A stretch of 64,000 nucleotides of DNA from Smittia aterrima (lineage: Eukaryota; Arthropoda; Insecta; Diptera; Chironomidae), in assembly GCA_033063855.1 (NCBI GenBank), contig CP093830.1, forward strand, positions 18,600,854 through 18,664,853, written 5' to 3'. This document shows positions 23,989 to 35,729 of the stretch, piece after piece. The notes below the pieces were generated by a model. The model saw only the letters and a list, made by a program, of their open reading frames with translations. It was not told the origin of the DNA and did no database searches. How positions within the stretch are numbered: the first letter of the stretch is position 1; every line of letters begins with the position of its first letter. The position numbers were made by a program, and so were the translations under genes.

Positions 23989-24788
23989 AAGAAGTTATGC
24001 AATTTTTGCGAGTGATATGATGAAATGGAATTTTTTTGGAACAGCTGCAGGATCCTTGAAGTTAAAAGGAAATTTCTCGTAGAGAAAATATTTTTGTCTT
24101 CCGCATTTTTAAGAGAACGTGAACTTGAAATAAAGAATTTCTTTAGTTTTAATTTTGTAAGCGACGAATAGTTTTAAGGGCAATGAGATTCCATTGGAAA
24201 TTCCCAGGAAAATATTTTAATTCACTTTTGTTGGAGTCTTTAATTTCTTCTGCAATGTTTTTAGGGCTTGATGGATGCTTTGAGATATTATAACACAATC
24301 GTTGCAATCTAAAGAAGATGTCACAAGATAAAAGACTTGCGAAAGGTATTAAGTCAAGCCGATCTCTAATCTCCCACATCAGATGACAATAAACGTTTCC
24401 AAGTATAAATTATTGTTTTAAAGCTCTTTATCTGATGTAACTTTCAAGGTTATTACGTAAACTCTCTCTCTCGTCGCCTCTTCCGATGTAGCCTTGAAAT
24501 CGAATTAAATGATGCGAGCTTTTGTTGACTAACACTAAGACCACTGAACTGTTTGTGATGATGATTTTCTACTTTCTTAAAACTGGTTCTCTTAAGAATT
24601 TCTTCCAAATAACAATTTGAAGAGCTGTCGCTACAAAGTTTTATCGACCTTTCTGCAAACTTTTACATTCCAAACTCGTCAAGCTGATTCCAAACTTGTT
24701 TGAACGATAGCATTGAACCCGATCAAGAATATTCGCATTCACTTCTTGAGAGTTCTTTGGACAGTTCAGATCGGAATTATTTTCAAAG
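23989..24788. other. non-coding interval
   Basis: 800 bases between GMC genes with a polyadenylation signal at 24129. Short frames on either strand lack family resemblance. Nothing else was seen. Confidence 0.45.
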
Positions 24789-26744
24789 ATGTTGATTCTT
24801 TTTATTGTTTTAAGTTTGTCAAATTTTATTGGCGTGCTTACGTTGTTCATACGTCCAGACATAATTCCTGAGATCTTGAGCAGGAAATCTCAAATTCTGG
24901 TGGAAAGTGAGTTAGTGAAAATGAAAGAGTTTAAAGAACTCATTTTTCCTTTCTCTTTTAAGAATCTCGTTACCTTGATCAATACGATTTCATTATTGTT
25001 GGATCGGGACCAGCTGGATGCGTTCTCGCTAATCGTCTGACGGAAAATTCTAAATGGAATGTTCTCTTGATTGAAGCAGGAAAGGTTGAAACTGTAATTC
25101 AACGAGTTCCCGTCTTGGCAGCTTACATGCAATTGACTGCTTACAACTGGGGATTCGTAGCAGAACCACAAGCTGGATCATGTTTAGGTTAATTGATTTA
25201 GATTTATGTTCAAGATTTTCCAATCATTTTGCTTTTGCTTTTAAGGAATGGACGAGCAGAGGTGCGGATTCCCTCGAGGAAAAGGTTTAGGTGGGTCGAG
25301 CATAATCAATTACATGATTTACAATCGAGGGAATAGAAATGACTTTGACCGATGGGCAGCAGCGGGCAACACAGGTTGGTCATGGAATGAAGTGCTTCCA
25401 TACTTTAAGAAATCAGAGAGAGCAACAGGTTCATTCTTCAGAGACGCAAAGTCTCATAGCGACAAAGGTTGGTTAAATGTCGAGGAAAATCAACATCAAA
25501 CTTCAATCGCTAGAAGTTTCGTCGAAGCGTTGAAGCATTTGGGGCATAAAGAAGTCGACTACAACTCAGGTCAGCAACTCGGCGTGTCATTTTTACAAGC
25601 GAATACCAAGAGAGGTAGAAGACATTCCGCTTTCAGAGCATTTATCGAGCCTATCGTCGGTCGCTCCAATCTTCATATTATGGTCAACACATTCGTGACG
25701 AAAATTCTCATCGATCAGAAAACAAATTCAGCGTATGGTGTTGAATTTTTGAGAAATCGTAAAAGGTTTGTCATGACTGCGAGAAAGGAAGTAATTTTGT
25801 CCGCTGGATCATTCGGCTCTCCCCAACTTCTAATGCTTTCAGGAGTCGGTCCTAAATCAGATCTAAATCGTTTAAAAATTCCTCTGATAAAAGATCTTCC
25901 AGTTGGAAAAGTAATGTACGATCACGTGAGTCATCTTGGGCCAACATACATTGTCAACACGACTGGGGAGTCTTTAAATACGGAAGACGCTTTCAGCGCT
26001 CCAGCGATGCTTGAGTATATACAAGGAAGAGGAATAAATACAGTTCCTGGAGGAGTTGAAGCTTTAGCTTTTATTAAAACGAAAAACTCAAACGATCGAG
26101 GACCGACCGTTCCCAACGTTGAACTAATATTTATTCCCGGAGGATATCAATCAGATGAAGGAACTGGAATTAGACTTGGAATGAGAATCACCGATAAAAT
26201 TTACAACTCTGTTTATAAACAACTTGAGAGTAAGAGCATTAACACATTCTCGATAATGCCAATGCTTTTCCATCCGAAATCGTTTGGTTATTTGGAATTG
26301 AAAAGCTCAAATCCATTCCATTGGCCGAAATTCTATCACAACTTTTTCAAATACCCTTCAGATCTAGAAACACTTCTAGAAGGTCTAAAGTTCTCACTCA
26401 AGATCGCCGAAACCCCTTCAATGAAAAAGCTCGGCGCTCGCCTTCACTCTGTTCCATTGCCAAATTGTGCGCACATTCATTTCGCTTCCGACGATTATTG
26501 GCGCTGTTCAATTCGCACTTTGTCAAGTACGCTTCATCATCAAATTAGCACATGCAAGATGGGACCATCAACAGATCCTACGTCGATCGTTTCGCCTGAA
26601 TTAAAAGTACACGGGATTCAGAAACTTCGAGTTGTTGACACGAGCATCATTCCTGAGCCAATCACTGCCCACACTAACGCTGCATCGTATATGATTGGCG
26701 AAAAAGCAGCTGACATGATTAAACATCAATGGCTTAGAGCTTAG
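24789..26744 (+). CDS. GMC oxidoreductase (H-T-N-A subgroup)
   Basis: Complete GMC oxidoreductase of 613 residues from exons 24789-24906, 24963-25187 and 25246-26744 (phases 1, 1). The N-terminal 20 residues are hydrophobic (signal peptide or anchor). FAD motif is GSGPAG (near residue 48), signature 1 PRGKGLGGSSIIN, signature 2 SAGSFGSPQLLMLSGVG. The active-site segment is TLHHQISTCKMG with likely catalytic His546; Asn592 is in TAHTNAASYM. These replace the usual TIYHP and NAP.IM and recur in the next gene, defining a diverged pair. The donor after 25187 (GTTAAT) is weak but required by frame. Both intron positions are shared with the gene at 27269. AATAAA at 26779-26784. Confidence 0.93.
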
Positions 26745-27268
26745 AAATGATTCAGACGAAATTATGTAAAAACTATTGAATAAATTATTAATTCGTACGA
26801 GAGACCCGTTTCTAACGCTGACCGTGTTTTTCTTTGATTGCTATAAATATCGAAAGAAATAAAAAAATGATCAATCGAAAGCGAAAGAAAAGAAATGGCC
26901 AAATGGGTATCATGTCGCAAGGAGGCTGGTCTCGATTTCATCTTCGATGACACAAACTAGCTCATCATCTGACCCGCGTGTGTCTACGCGAAAGATTTCA
27001 CGTAAAAACATCTTTTTTCTCCTTCTCGCTCTCGAGATGACTGCCTCGAAGGAACATTAAACTCCTGAGCGAAAACGTAACCTGTTGCCGTATTGAGATA
27101 TTGAGCGAGAAACTGTCGCGCGCGTGTTTATTTCTGCTGCGCTTATGTTTATTTTGAAAACAATCTTAGAGTCAGTCTTTAGCCAAACTCTGATTAAGTC
27201 GCACGGTGAACCGAAAAGCTCTTCAGATATAAAGAAGTCAAACAGACCGAGCAAGTGCTAAACTAATT
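26745..27268. other. short intergenic region with a possible TATA box
   Basis: About 520 bases. AATAAA at 26779 ends the upstream gene. GATATAAAG (TATAAA at 27228-27233) lies 41 bases before the next ATG, which would leave a leader of only about 10 bases, so it is uncertain as a promoter. Confidence 0.35.
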
Positions 27269-29424
27269 ATGAAAAGTTTGTGGATTTTTCTAGTCTTCAC
27301 TGCAAGGCAGTACCTCGTGATGTGCTTGATTGTGAATGCAGCACAGAATCCCACAGAACGTGTCAAACGTGATGCAGCTCAGATGGCGAATATTACGTTC
27401 GGATCATACAACAACGCAGTCGAGAGTAAGTGTTGCGGAAAAGTGTTTTCCTCCAGTTAAAAGCTACTCAAGTTATTAGTTCTGCTCAATGACAATCTAA
27501 ATACGTGTTTTCTTCGTTACATAATTGTTTTCGTGTGATTATTACAGAACCGCGATACTTCGAGAAATACGATTTCATCATCGTCGGGTCTGGACCAGGT
27601 AAAAACTGCAATTGCAATAATGCTCATATTTCAATGCTCTTGACAAAGTAGTTTAACTTTATAAAATCTTTTTTAATTTATCCGCTTCAGGTGGTTGCGC
27701 ATTAGCTAACAGATTGTCTGAAAATCCTAAGTGGAATGTGCTGCTGATTGAGGCTGGCGACGTCGAAACTCCACTGCAGAGAGTGCCGGTCGGAGCACCT
27801 TATTCAATATTCACTAAATACAATTGGGGATACTCGGCTGAGCCGGAGGCAAATGCTTGTTTTGGTAAGATCTCTTAATAACGATAAACAAATGAAATTG
27901 ATTAGTAAGTCAAACACGAATTCAAATGTTATAGGAAGAGATGGTGGTCGTTGCTCGACTCCGCATGGAAAAGCTTTAGGAGGCTCAAGCGTCATCTATT
28001 TCTTGATTTACACGAGAGGCAATAAAAGAGATTTCGACCGATGGTCAGAAGCTGGAAATTATGGTTGGAGCTATGATGAAGTTTTGCCATATTTTATGAA
28101 ATCAGAAAAAGCGAATCTGGGACAATACAGTAGCTCAGCATATCACAACCGAGATGGACCTTGGAGTGTTTCGTTTAACTCTATGAGGACACCGCTTGGG
28201 GAAGCTTTCGTAAAGGCCAACAAGATGATGGGCATGAATGAGATTGATTACAATGGTGGTGACCAAATGGGAGTTGGCTTTGTGCAAGCGAATATATTGC
28301 GTGGGGCTCGTCACTCTGCATATCGCGCCTTCCTCGAGCCAATATTGTTTCGTGAAAATCTTCATATCATGATTAACACGAAAGTGACGAAAATTCTTAT
28401 CAACAAGAAGTCAAAAACTGCTTACGGTGTTGAGTTCATGCGAAACAACAAAAAGTATCGAGTTGCAGCAAAAAAAGAAGTGATTTTGTCATCGGGAGTT
28501 TTTCACTCTCCGCAACTGTTGACACTCAGCGGGATTGGCATGAAAGAAGACTTAAAAAGGATTAATATTCCTTTGATTAAGCAACTGCCAGTGGGTCGCA
28601 ATATGCATGATCACATAACATTCGCCGAATTAACTTTCCTTACTGATCAGCCAAACGATTTAAGTTTCATGACCTACATCAACATGCTCTTTCAGTTTAT
28701 GCGTGGAAAAGGCATGATGACGCTACCGGCTGGCGTAGAGGCGTTGAGCTTTTTGAAAACAGCAACAAACAATAGTTATGGACCAGATGTGCCTGACATT
28801 GAACTTGTTTTTACTCCGGGCGCAGTTACGTTTGATCGCGGATTTGGAATCACAAGAGGTGGACGCATGAGACGAGATATTTACGATGTAGTGTACAAGC
28901 CACTTGAAGGACATGGCAACAATATGTTCCTTATCTCAATCATGCAATTCCATCCGAAATCGATCGGTCATATCGAAATTCCCAGCGCGAATCCTTTCGA
29001 TAGTCCAAAGATTCATCAGAACTTCTTCAGCGAATCTGATGATGTCGAAACAATTCTTCAAGCAATCAAATTTGTTCTCAAGCTGGCGAAAACCGAACCG
29101 TTCAAAAAGGTTGGAGCTCGACTTCATTCAATCCCAATGCCATATTGTGCTCATATTCTTTTCGGAACTGACGATTACTGGCGTTGTTGTATTAAAATCA
29201 TGGCATTCTCGATTCAACATCAAGTAGGAACAAATAAAATGGGACCAGAGAGTGACCCGAGTGCCGTCGTGTCGCCAGAACTCAAAGTTCATGGAATCAA
29301 TAAACTTCGAGTCGTCGACTGCAGCATCATTCCAGAAGCGCCCACCGCCCACACAAATGCCATTTCCGTGATGATTGGCGAGAGAGCAGCAGACCTCATC
29401 AAGAGTGATTGGCGTCGAACTTGA
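27269..29424 (+). CDS. GMC oxidoreductase (H-T-N-A subgroup) with altered signature 1
   Basis: Complete GMC oxidoreductase of 623 residues from exons 27269-27425, 27548-27598, 27691-27864 and 27935-29424 (all phase 1). It has a signal-peptide-like start (about residues 1-25) followed by a possible furin site RVKR at residues 31-34. FAD motif is GSGPGG (near residue 67). Signature 1 reads PHGKALGGSSVIYFL: the Asn/His that every other array member keeps after GGSSxx is Tyr, and the Arg of PRGK is His. Signature 2 is SSGVFHSPQLLTLSGIG. Likely catalytic His556 is in SIQHQVGTNKMG and Asn602 in TAHTNAISVM. It is the last GMC gene before flotillin-2 exon 1. The altered FAD-domain residue could affect cofactor binding or chemistry; the frame is intact, so it is not a pseudogene. 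Confidence 0.92.
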
Positions 29425-31235
29425 AACTACGAAATCTTCGGGCGCCGTTTATGTTAATTTAAGGTTGATGAACTCATCTCGTGAAACATAAAACCATTTA
29501 AGTTTAAAGATTATTCAAAATATCGAAACTAGGAAAACGATATCTGTGTCAAAATAAGATTTAAGTTCGATACATTTTCAAAGGTCGCATCGCTTGAAAA
29601 TTAGTCAAATTAACACATCAAGCGCATGCAAAAAAAAATCATTCAAATTTCGTCACCAAAGTTTAGAAGCTCGTCATAAGTCGTTGAGAAAAGTATCAAA
29701 TGTTACAAATAAAATTATTAATAATTGAAAGAAATTACTTTTGGTTCCCTTTCTCGTTATGAATGAAATATGTTGTTCCCACATTCAGAGATTCTCTTAA
29801 CTAGTCCGTGCTGTCGAGTCGGAAAAGTGAATTCGAGGAGGGTGGAAAGTGAAGGGCTGCTGAGTTTCTTCTTTGTTGATATTTACATTTTCTCCCTTTA
29901 CATATTTATAAAATAATGGCAGGGGAGGAAATTTAATATTTCTAAATCCATCAGCTACTAACTCGGAGCATTATTTCGATGATTGTGAGAATCTTTACGA
30001 GCAAGTGACGTCAAAGTTATTTAACTTGTTTTTGCGACCAAGACAAAAACTTAATCTGCATAAAACGCTAATCAATATTCGACGGCGCTCTATGTCTCTC
30101 TCTCTTTCATTCGAGCGACTTACTAGCATTTGATGTGAGCTGCTACCCTCTTTCGAAAGAAAAATGTTTTTTTTTTCTCTTCGCCGCATATAATGTACAG
30201 CCTTAAACATTCTCGCTTTGAATTATTATTTACCCGGGCGCATATTGATTGCATTCAAAAACTTGATCGAAGTGCAATCAATTTTCTGTTTCGTGTATCG
30301 GTTCGTGAAAAATAATTGCTTAAGGAATTGCAGTTCGAGAATGTTCAAGCTCGAATGATTCACAGGAAACTATGAAGGCAATTGAGAAGCTCATCGCTTG
30401 TTAAGCACGATTGTAATGACAATTAGAAGCTGATAAAATCAATCACGTGAGCCGGTGAAAAATAATAAATCATAATTACGATGATGAATCACCCGGTACG
30501 GCTGACAAATACGATCGATTGATAGGGAATTGAAGTTGATGGTTGAATATTAAAAAAAATTCGATTAGATTGAAACATATAGAAGCGCCCCAGTGCAAAA
30601 CTCTGAGACTCGAACTTCGTTCAATCATCGGAATGAAAACAAACTCATTGTTACAGAGATCAACGAATATGTCCAACAATTCAACTTGAATATCGATTCA
30701 ACTCGTGTGGCGCTGATGAAAGAACCTCGATAATAACAAAATTACTTTCATGACATTTTTTATACGTTCAAGAAGGGGTGTCTGATAGCTTTTACATATC
30801 ACTGCTGTTAATGGCTCGCCTCTCTCCTCATGCATACTTGAGTCAAGAGATTGAAAACCGCCACAAGTAATTGTGATACGCGCAGGCGCCGGGAATGCTT
30901 TTAATTAAAGCTTGTACGAACACTAGCCAACATTCGATGATTTCATCGCTTAAAGTTGACCCAAAAATAGATTTGCAAGCGCTCGTGTCGGCTTAGGCGT
31001 GTTCGACATGAAATTCTTTTGCTCTCATGTTTTGATAAAAACAAAATAATCTCAATTATCAATTTGGCTCGTTGTTTTAAAGCTCTTTCTTATCACACTA
31101 CTGGATTTGACTGCTTTTTATGAGATAACGCGTCGTCATTACTTTGGCTCAATTTCGCTTTAGCATTTTTGAAAATTTTCTCATCGATTGCCGGATCGCA
31201 AAACAAAGTTTTTTCATCGTAATAAGCCGACTCAC
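29425..31235. other. non-coding interval inside the flotillin-2 intron
   Basis: About 1.8 kb between the last GMC stop and flotillin-2 exon 1. No supported coding or RNA gene. It includes short pyrimidine runs. It may contain intronic control elements of flotillin-2. Confidence 0.45.
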
Positions 31236-31284
31236 CTGAAACGATTAGAGCTTCATTCGGTCCTACGGTGTGTATATTTCCCAT
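31236..31284 (-). CDS. Flo2: flotillin-2, first coding exon
   Basis: Reading leftwards from the ATG at 31284, the exon encodes MGNIHTVGPNEALIVSG and ends at a consensus GTGAGT donor (31230-31235), phase 1. This is the near-invariant flotillin-2 N-terminus, with Gly2 in position for N-myristoylation. Flotillin-2 is a scaffold protein of cholesterol-rich membrane domains. No second exon is visible between here and base 1, so the first coding intron is at least 31 kb and contains the whole GMC array on the opposite strand, which matches the known insect arrangement. Confidence 0.9.
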
Positions 31285-31817
31285 TGTGAGTAATCCTTTC
31301 GATGGTTATCAAGTAAATCCGTCAAAATGTCACGCGTACTTCTTATCGAACTTTTTCACTTCTATTTTTGCGGGATTTTATCGGTAAACAAACCGATTTC
31401 TTATCAATTTCACTCCGGAACGGACAATTTTCACTATCTAATGGATTTGCACGTCGATGTGTTCTATTATTTTTTGATTTGACCGATAAAAAGCGCGAAT
31501 TATTGCTCCATCACAATCATTTAGAAAGATAAAAATGTTTTCTGTGCGCAAACGCAGAACGGAACCGAAGTTAGAATATTTTAAAAATGTTTTTGAATCG
31601 CGCTTTTGACAGTCGGTCAAAAAAGTAATTTTGTGATTTGTCGTTAATTTAATTAAATCTGTCAGTTGAAGTGAAAGGATTTTAATTCCAATTGACATTT
31701 TAAAAACTTTATTGGAAAGAACGTAAATTTTAATTGGCGTGAAATCTTCATTTTATTTCCTTAACATTTATAAAATATATTTTCGTTTTAGATTAAAAAA
31801 AATGGAAAGTGCAAGTC
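31285..31817. other. flotillin-2 upstream region and beta-prime-COP 3' end
   Basis: 530 bases between two minus-strand genes. Minus-strand AATAAA signals (for example 31709-31714) fit the end of the beta-prime-COP transcript. The remainder should contain the flotillin-2 promoter and leader; no clear TATA or initiator pair was found. Confidence 0.45.
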
Positions 31818-34800
31818 TTAGTCACTCAGCAGCTCATCGTCATCATCAAGATTAATTTCGGATGTATCGATGTTCTCGTCTATTTCTTCATCGTCGAAAT
31901 CAAATTCGTCGAGGGAATTCTTTCTTGCTTTTTCTGGTTCAGTGTGGATCGCTGGAGGTGCTTCATTCAACTTCATCTGCTGAATTTTCTCTACCACTTC
32001 GTTAGTGTCAGAACTTTGTGGTTTATCTAATTTTGAATATGAGAAGCTTCCTTGACTCTCACCTTGCAGCATCTCCTCTCTTGCGTTTCGGTCAATGTTC
32101 ATTGGAATTTTAGTGGCGAGATGAGCTGGCAATAATCCTTGCTCATGTTGTGCAACAAATTGCTGAGTTTTAAGACTTTCTTGAAACCCGGGGAAGAGAT
32201 TTTCATACTGCTCAGGATCAGCTAGACTCTGTCCGGCTTTTTCGTTGATTTTTCCAAGCTCAGTCTTCCAGAGACTCAAAACATAAGAAACTTTGTTGGG
32301 CAGATAAGTTCTAAGATTAAAAGAATTCGAAATTTAGCTAAGCCGAAGAAATTAAATTTTATATTTTACCTCGCAAACAAAGCCGCTTCGGGAATACGAT
32401 TTGTTTCAATCAAAACGTCCAAGCATTCATCCAATTTTCCAAGCAACATCATCGACATGAAAGCAACGTTGAACTTTCCTTGAGCCACAGAAGTTTCCTT
32501 CAAGCTTGTCATCATTTCTTCGTCTCCAGAACTTGTTGCTAGAAGAAGCAATCCTCCCAAGTCATTTGCTTTCGTCAAACATTCTTTAACAAGTTCCATT
32601 TTATTCTGGCTCGTTGCGATATCTGCAAGCTGTGACCATTTTTGAGGGCTATCGGATTCTCGAGCCAGTGAAAGAGCTTTTTCTAAATCTCCGATTTTTA
32701 ATGCCAAATCAAAGCAATGCTCAGAATCTGTTGAGACTTGCAGAGCTTGTTTCATGAATCCTTGTTTTTCTAAGAAATGAGCGACTCTTGTGCGATGTTC
32801 CTTGGGAATCGTTGGAAGAACTCGATCTGCGATGTCAAAGTCACGTCTCATTACAGCAGTTTGATACTCAAGAACAGAAAGCAAGAGACTGTAGCTACAG
32901 ATATTCAATTCTTTGTCGCCCAAGTACAAACGATTTTCTTTCGGAACGTAGCCAAGCAAGTACATCGTGCGGTCGAGATGCGATACTGTAACGATTTCTC
33001 CTCCAACGTAGTACTGAATGCGATTGACGCTGTTGGTGTAAATGAAACAATCGCCAACCCAAAGACCCGTCTTGACGATTTCATTGATTTCTCCGACAAC
33101 ATCAAAGGCAGCTTCAATTCCATCTTCTTCGATATGAACCTTCGATTCAATTGTTTGCTGAATCATTCCAGTGTCAACCTTCAGAATGAAAAATGATTCA
33201 TCGGTGGCCATACAAACAAGAGTACCAGCCTCATTCCAATAAACGTATCGAGGCTGAACTTCAATACGACGAATTAATTCGAGATTTTCCCAATCGTAGA
33301 ATGATAAGCCGGAAGATGTTTTGACTCCAAGAAGATATCCGCCGAAAATGCCTAAGAAATTCGAAAAGAAAATGAAAATTTGATAATAAATCAATCGTCC
33401 CTCGCTGTGATGACTTTCACAAAAGTTTGAGCCATCAGAAAGCGAGAGACAAAACGAATTAAAGGATTGCAATTCACCTTCTTCACACCATGAAAGCACG
33501 GATGGAGGAAAATTATTTAATCAGGATTAAAGGATGGGACATTTCACAAGACAAAAAGTTATTTCTCACCTTCTGCTCCATACTCAGGAGTGAAACTCTT
33601 TCGCTCCTTGAAGTTCCTGAAGAGTTTAACTGCACCGCTGTTCTCTCGAATCGCATACTCACTACTTTCCAAAGCCCAAACAAACTCTTGAGCTGATCCA
33701 AATGCTTTATTTCGAAGCGCAGTTGACGTGTAGATTATGTACTCGCCATCACCACAAACAACTACGAATCGACCGTTGGGATTGTGAGCGATGGTTTGAG
33801 GGAAAATTTCACAAGCTCCCATATCCTTGATGACAACTGGAAGTCGTTCTCCATCCTTCACAGCGCTTCCTTCTGGAAGAGCTTTCAAGTTCGCTTGTTG
33901 CATTTCACAATGTCTCGCCCAGATAATCTTTCCACCATTGAAATCCATCGACATTGCAGGTTCTTCTCGTCCAACTTTAATGATAATCGATCCTTCGTCA
34001 TATCCAAGTGCAACATTATTAGTTCCACGCATGCAAGAGATTGTCCACACTCGTTCGAATCCATAGTTGAGCGACGTTTCAAGGCGGCAAGTTCCTGAAT
34101 GCCAAATGCGAATAGTTCCGTCTTCTGATCCAGTTAGAATAATCGGTAATTCAGGATGGAATGACACTGCTGAGACATTTTGAGCATGGCCATCGAGTGT
34201 CTGAACGCACGTCTTGTTTTGATAATCCCAAATCTTCACTAATCGATCATCAGCACCAGATATTAAATAAGGTTTATCACCTCCATGGTAATAATCGACA
34301 CAGTTTACACCTTTCTCATGTCCCTCAAGAGTAAAGTTAGCCGTGTTTGATCCCAATTGCCAAACTTTCACTGTACGATCGAGTGATGCACTTGCGAATG
34401 TATTGTTGTCCTTTGGATTGAAGACGATCTGCATAACGTAGTGAGAATGACCCTCGAAAACTCGTTGACAGGCCCAGAGTTTCTCCCAATTCCACAGTTT
34501 GATTAACATGTCATCGCTACTGGTTAAGATGAGTGGCTGAGTTGGATGAACAGCGATACAGCGAAGATAATCTGTGTGAGCCTCAAACGAGTGCTGCTTT
34601 TCTAATGTGTTATAATTGAAGACTCTGATCTAAAATTTAAAAGAATTTTGAAATCGTATGAAGTCATAAAATTTTCACTTGAAATTACCTGCATGTCGTC
34701 AGAGCCTGTGATGATCCAATTCTTACGAGGCACAAATCGTGCACAACGAACAGGAAGATCGCAGACTTCGAAGTCCTTCACCATTTGTTGATTCTCGTAG

Positions 34801-35084
34801 TTCATTACATGAACGTGACCGTTGTACAAAGCACACAGCATCCATGGCTCTGTTGGATGTAGATCGACCGACTTGACACGATCTGATCTTGACGTTAGAC
34901 GTCTCTTAATGTCGAGTCGCAGTGGCTAAAATGGAAATCTCATTATTATCCAGAAGTTCAAACTTTTTGTTGATGATGTGGATGAAAGTTTTTTGTAAAA
35001 ATGTAAATCAAAGAAATTGGCTTTAAATCCACGAATCTTGATCCACTCAGCCATGACCAGTTATAGATCCTCAACACTCACCAT
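31818..35084 (-). CDS. beta'COP: coatomer subunit beta-prime (COPI coat)
   Basis: 924-residue protein from exons 35084-35082 (the ATG alone), 34925-34689, 34629-33570, 33351-32370 and 32310-31818. The start PLRLDIKRRLTSRSDRVKSV is the typical beta-prime-COP N-terminus. Residues 1 to about 300 form WD40 repeats (for example VKVWQLGSNTANFTLEGH and VKIWDYQNKTCVQTLDGH). The coatomer WD-associated and helical solenoid region follows, then a Gly-poor acidic tail ending DDDDELLSD. Length agrees with the family (about 900 to 930). It is part of the cytosolic COPI coat that moves vesicles from Golgi to ER. The start codon sits alone in its exon, so the next exon is essential for every other residue. 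Confidence 0.96.
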
Positions 35085-35729
35085 TACGATAACAAATTCT
35101 GTTCACTTCTGTGTTGATAATTAATTTAAATCGAGTTAAAAAAATTTTGTTGAGTGCCGCGAACGAGTTGATTAATTTGTCGTGATATGAAGACGCGCTT
35201 TTTTGAAAAACATAAAATCAAATAAAAAGTCGTTTTAAAAATAGCTCAATGAATCATAAAATCTGGAAATCTTCCAAAATGAGAACAAATGAGGAACTAT
35301 GACTTGACTTGATGAACTCATGAGCATCTGATAAAGACAAGTCCTTTGTACTTGGAAGCTGAAATATTTCTAAACAAATTGTCACATTCAATTGAAAGAA
35401 ATGTTTAGTTTTCTTAAAAATTATGCAAGTTTATTTATTTATTGATACGCGCATCATCTCGAACTGTAATCAAAGTTTCTTCATCTTTTGATTACCGATT
35501 TTAATTTCTAATGAAACCAAGGGAAACTTTTACTAAATGAACATTGAAACGAAAATTAATTTCTTGAGAAATTAAATCGTTTTATGGTTTCTGCAATTGT
35601 TTGATAAAGACGAAAAGAGATGTTCGAGAAGAAATCAATAAATTAAGTGGAAAATGTCGTTTAATGCTCTTCCTTCTTTTCTAAACGTTCTCGTCTGATG
35701 ATGCAGGTGGTGATGATTACAAGTGTTGA
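35085..35729. other. intergenic region, beta-prime-COP promoter side
   Basis: 645 bases between the beta-prime-COP start and the 3' end of the PP4 gene (both minus strand). It presumably holds the beta-prime-COP promoter and PP4 3' UTR. No further feature seen. Confidence 0.45.

Noticed and set aside
27228..27233. TATA box for the GMC gene at 27269
   Set aside because: It would start transcription about ten bases before the ATG and lacks an initiator, so it was not called as a promoter.
31093..31235. Continuation of the flotillin-2 frame to a 63-residue protein
   Set aside because: The sequence after the GTGAGT donor no longer resembles flotillin; it is intron read-through.
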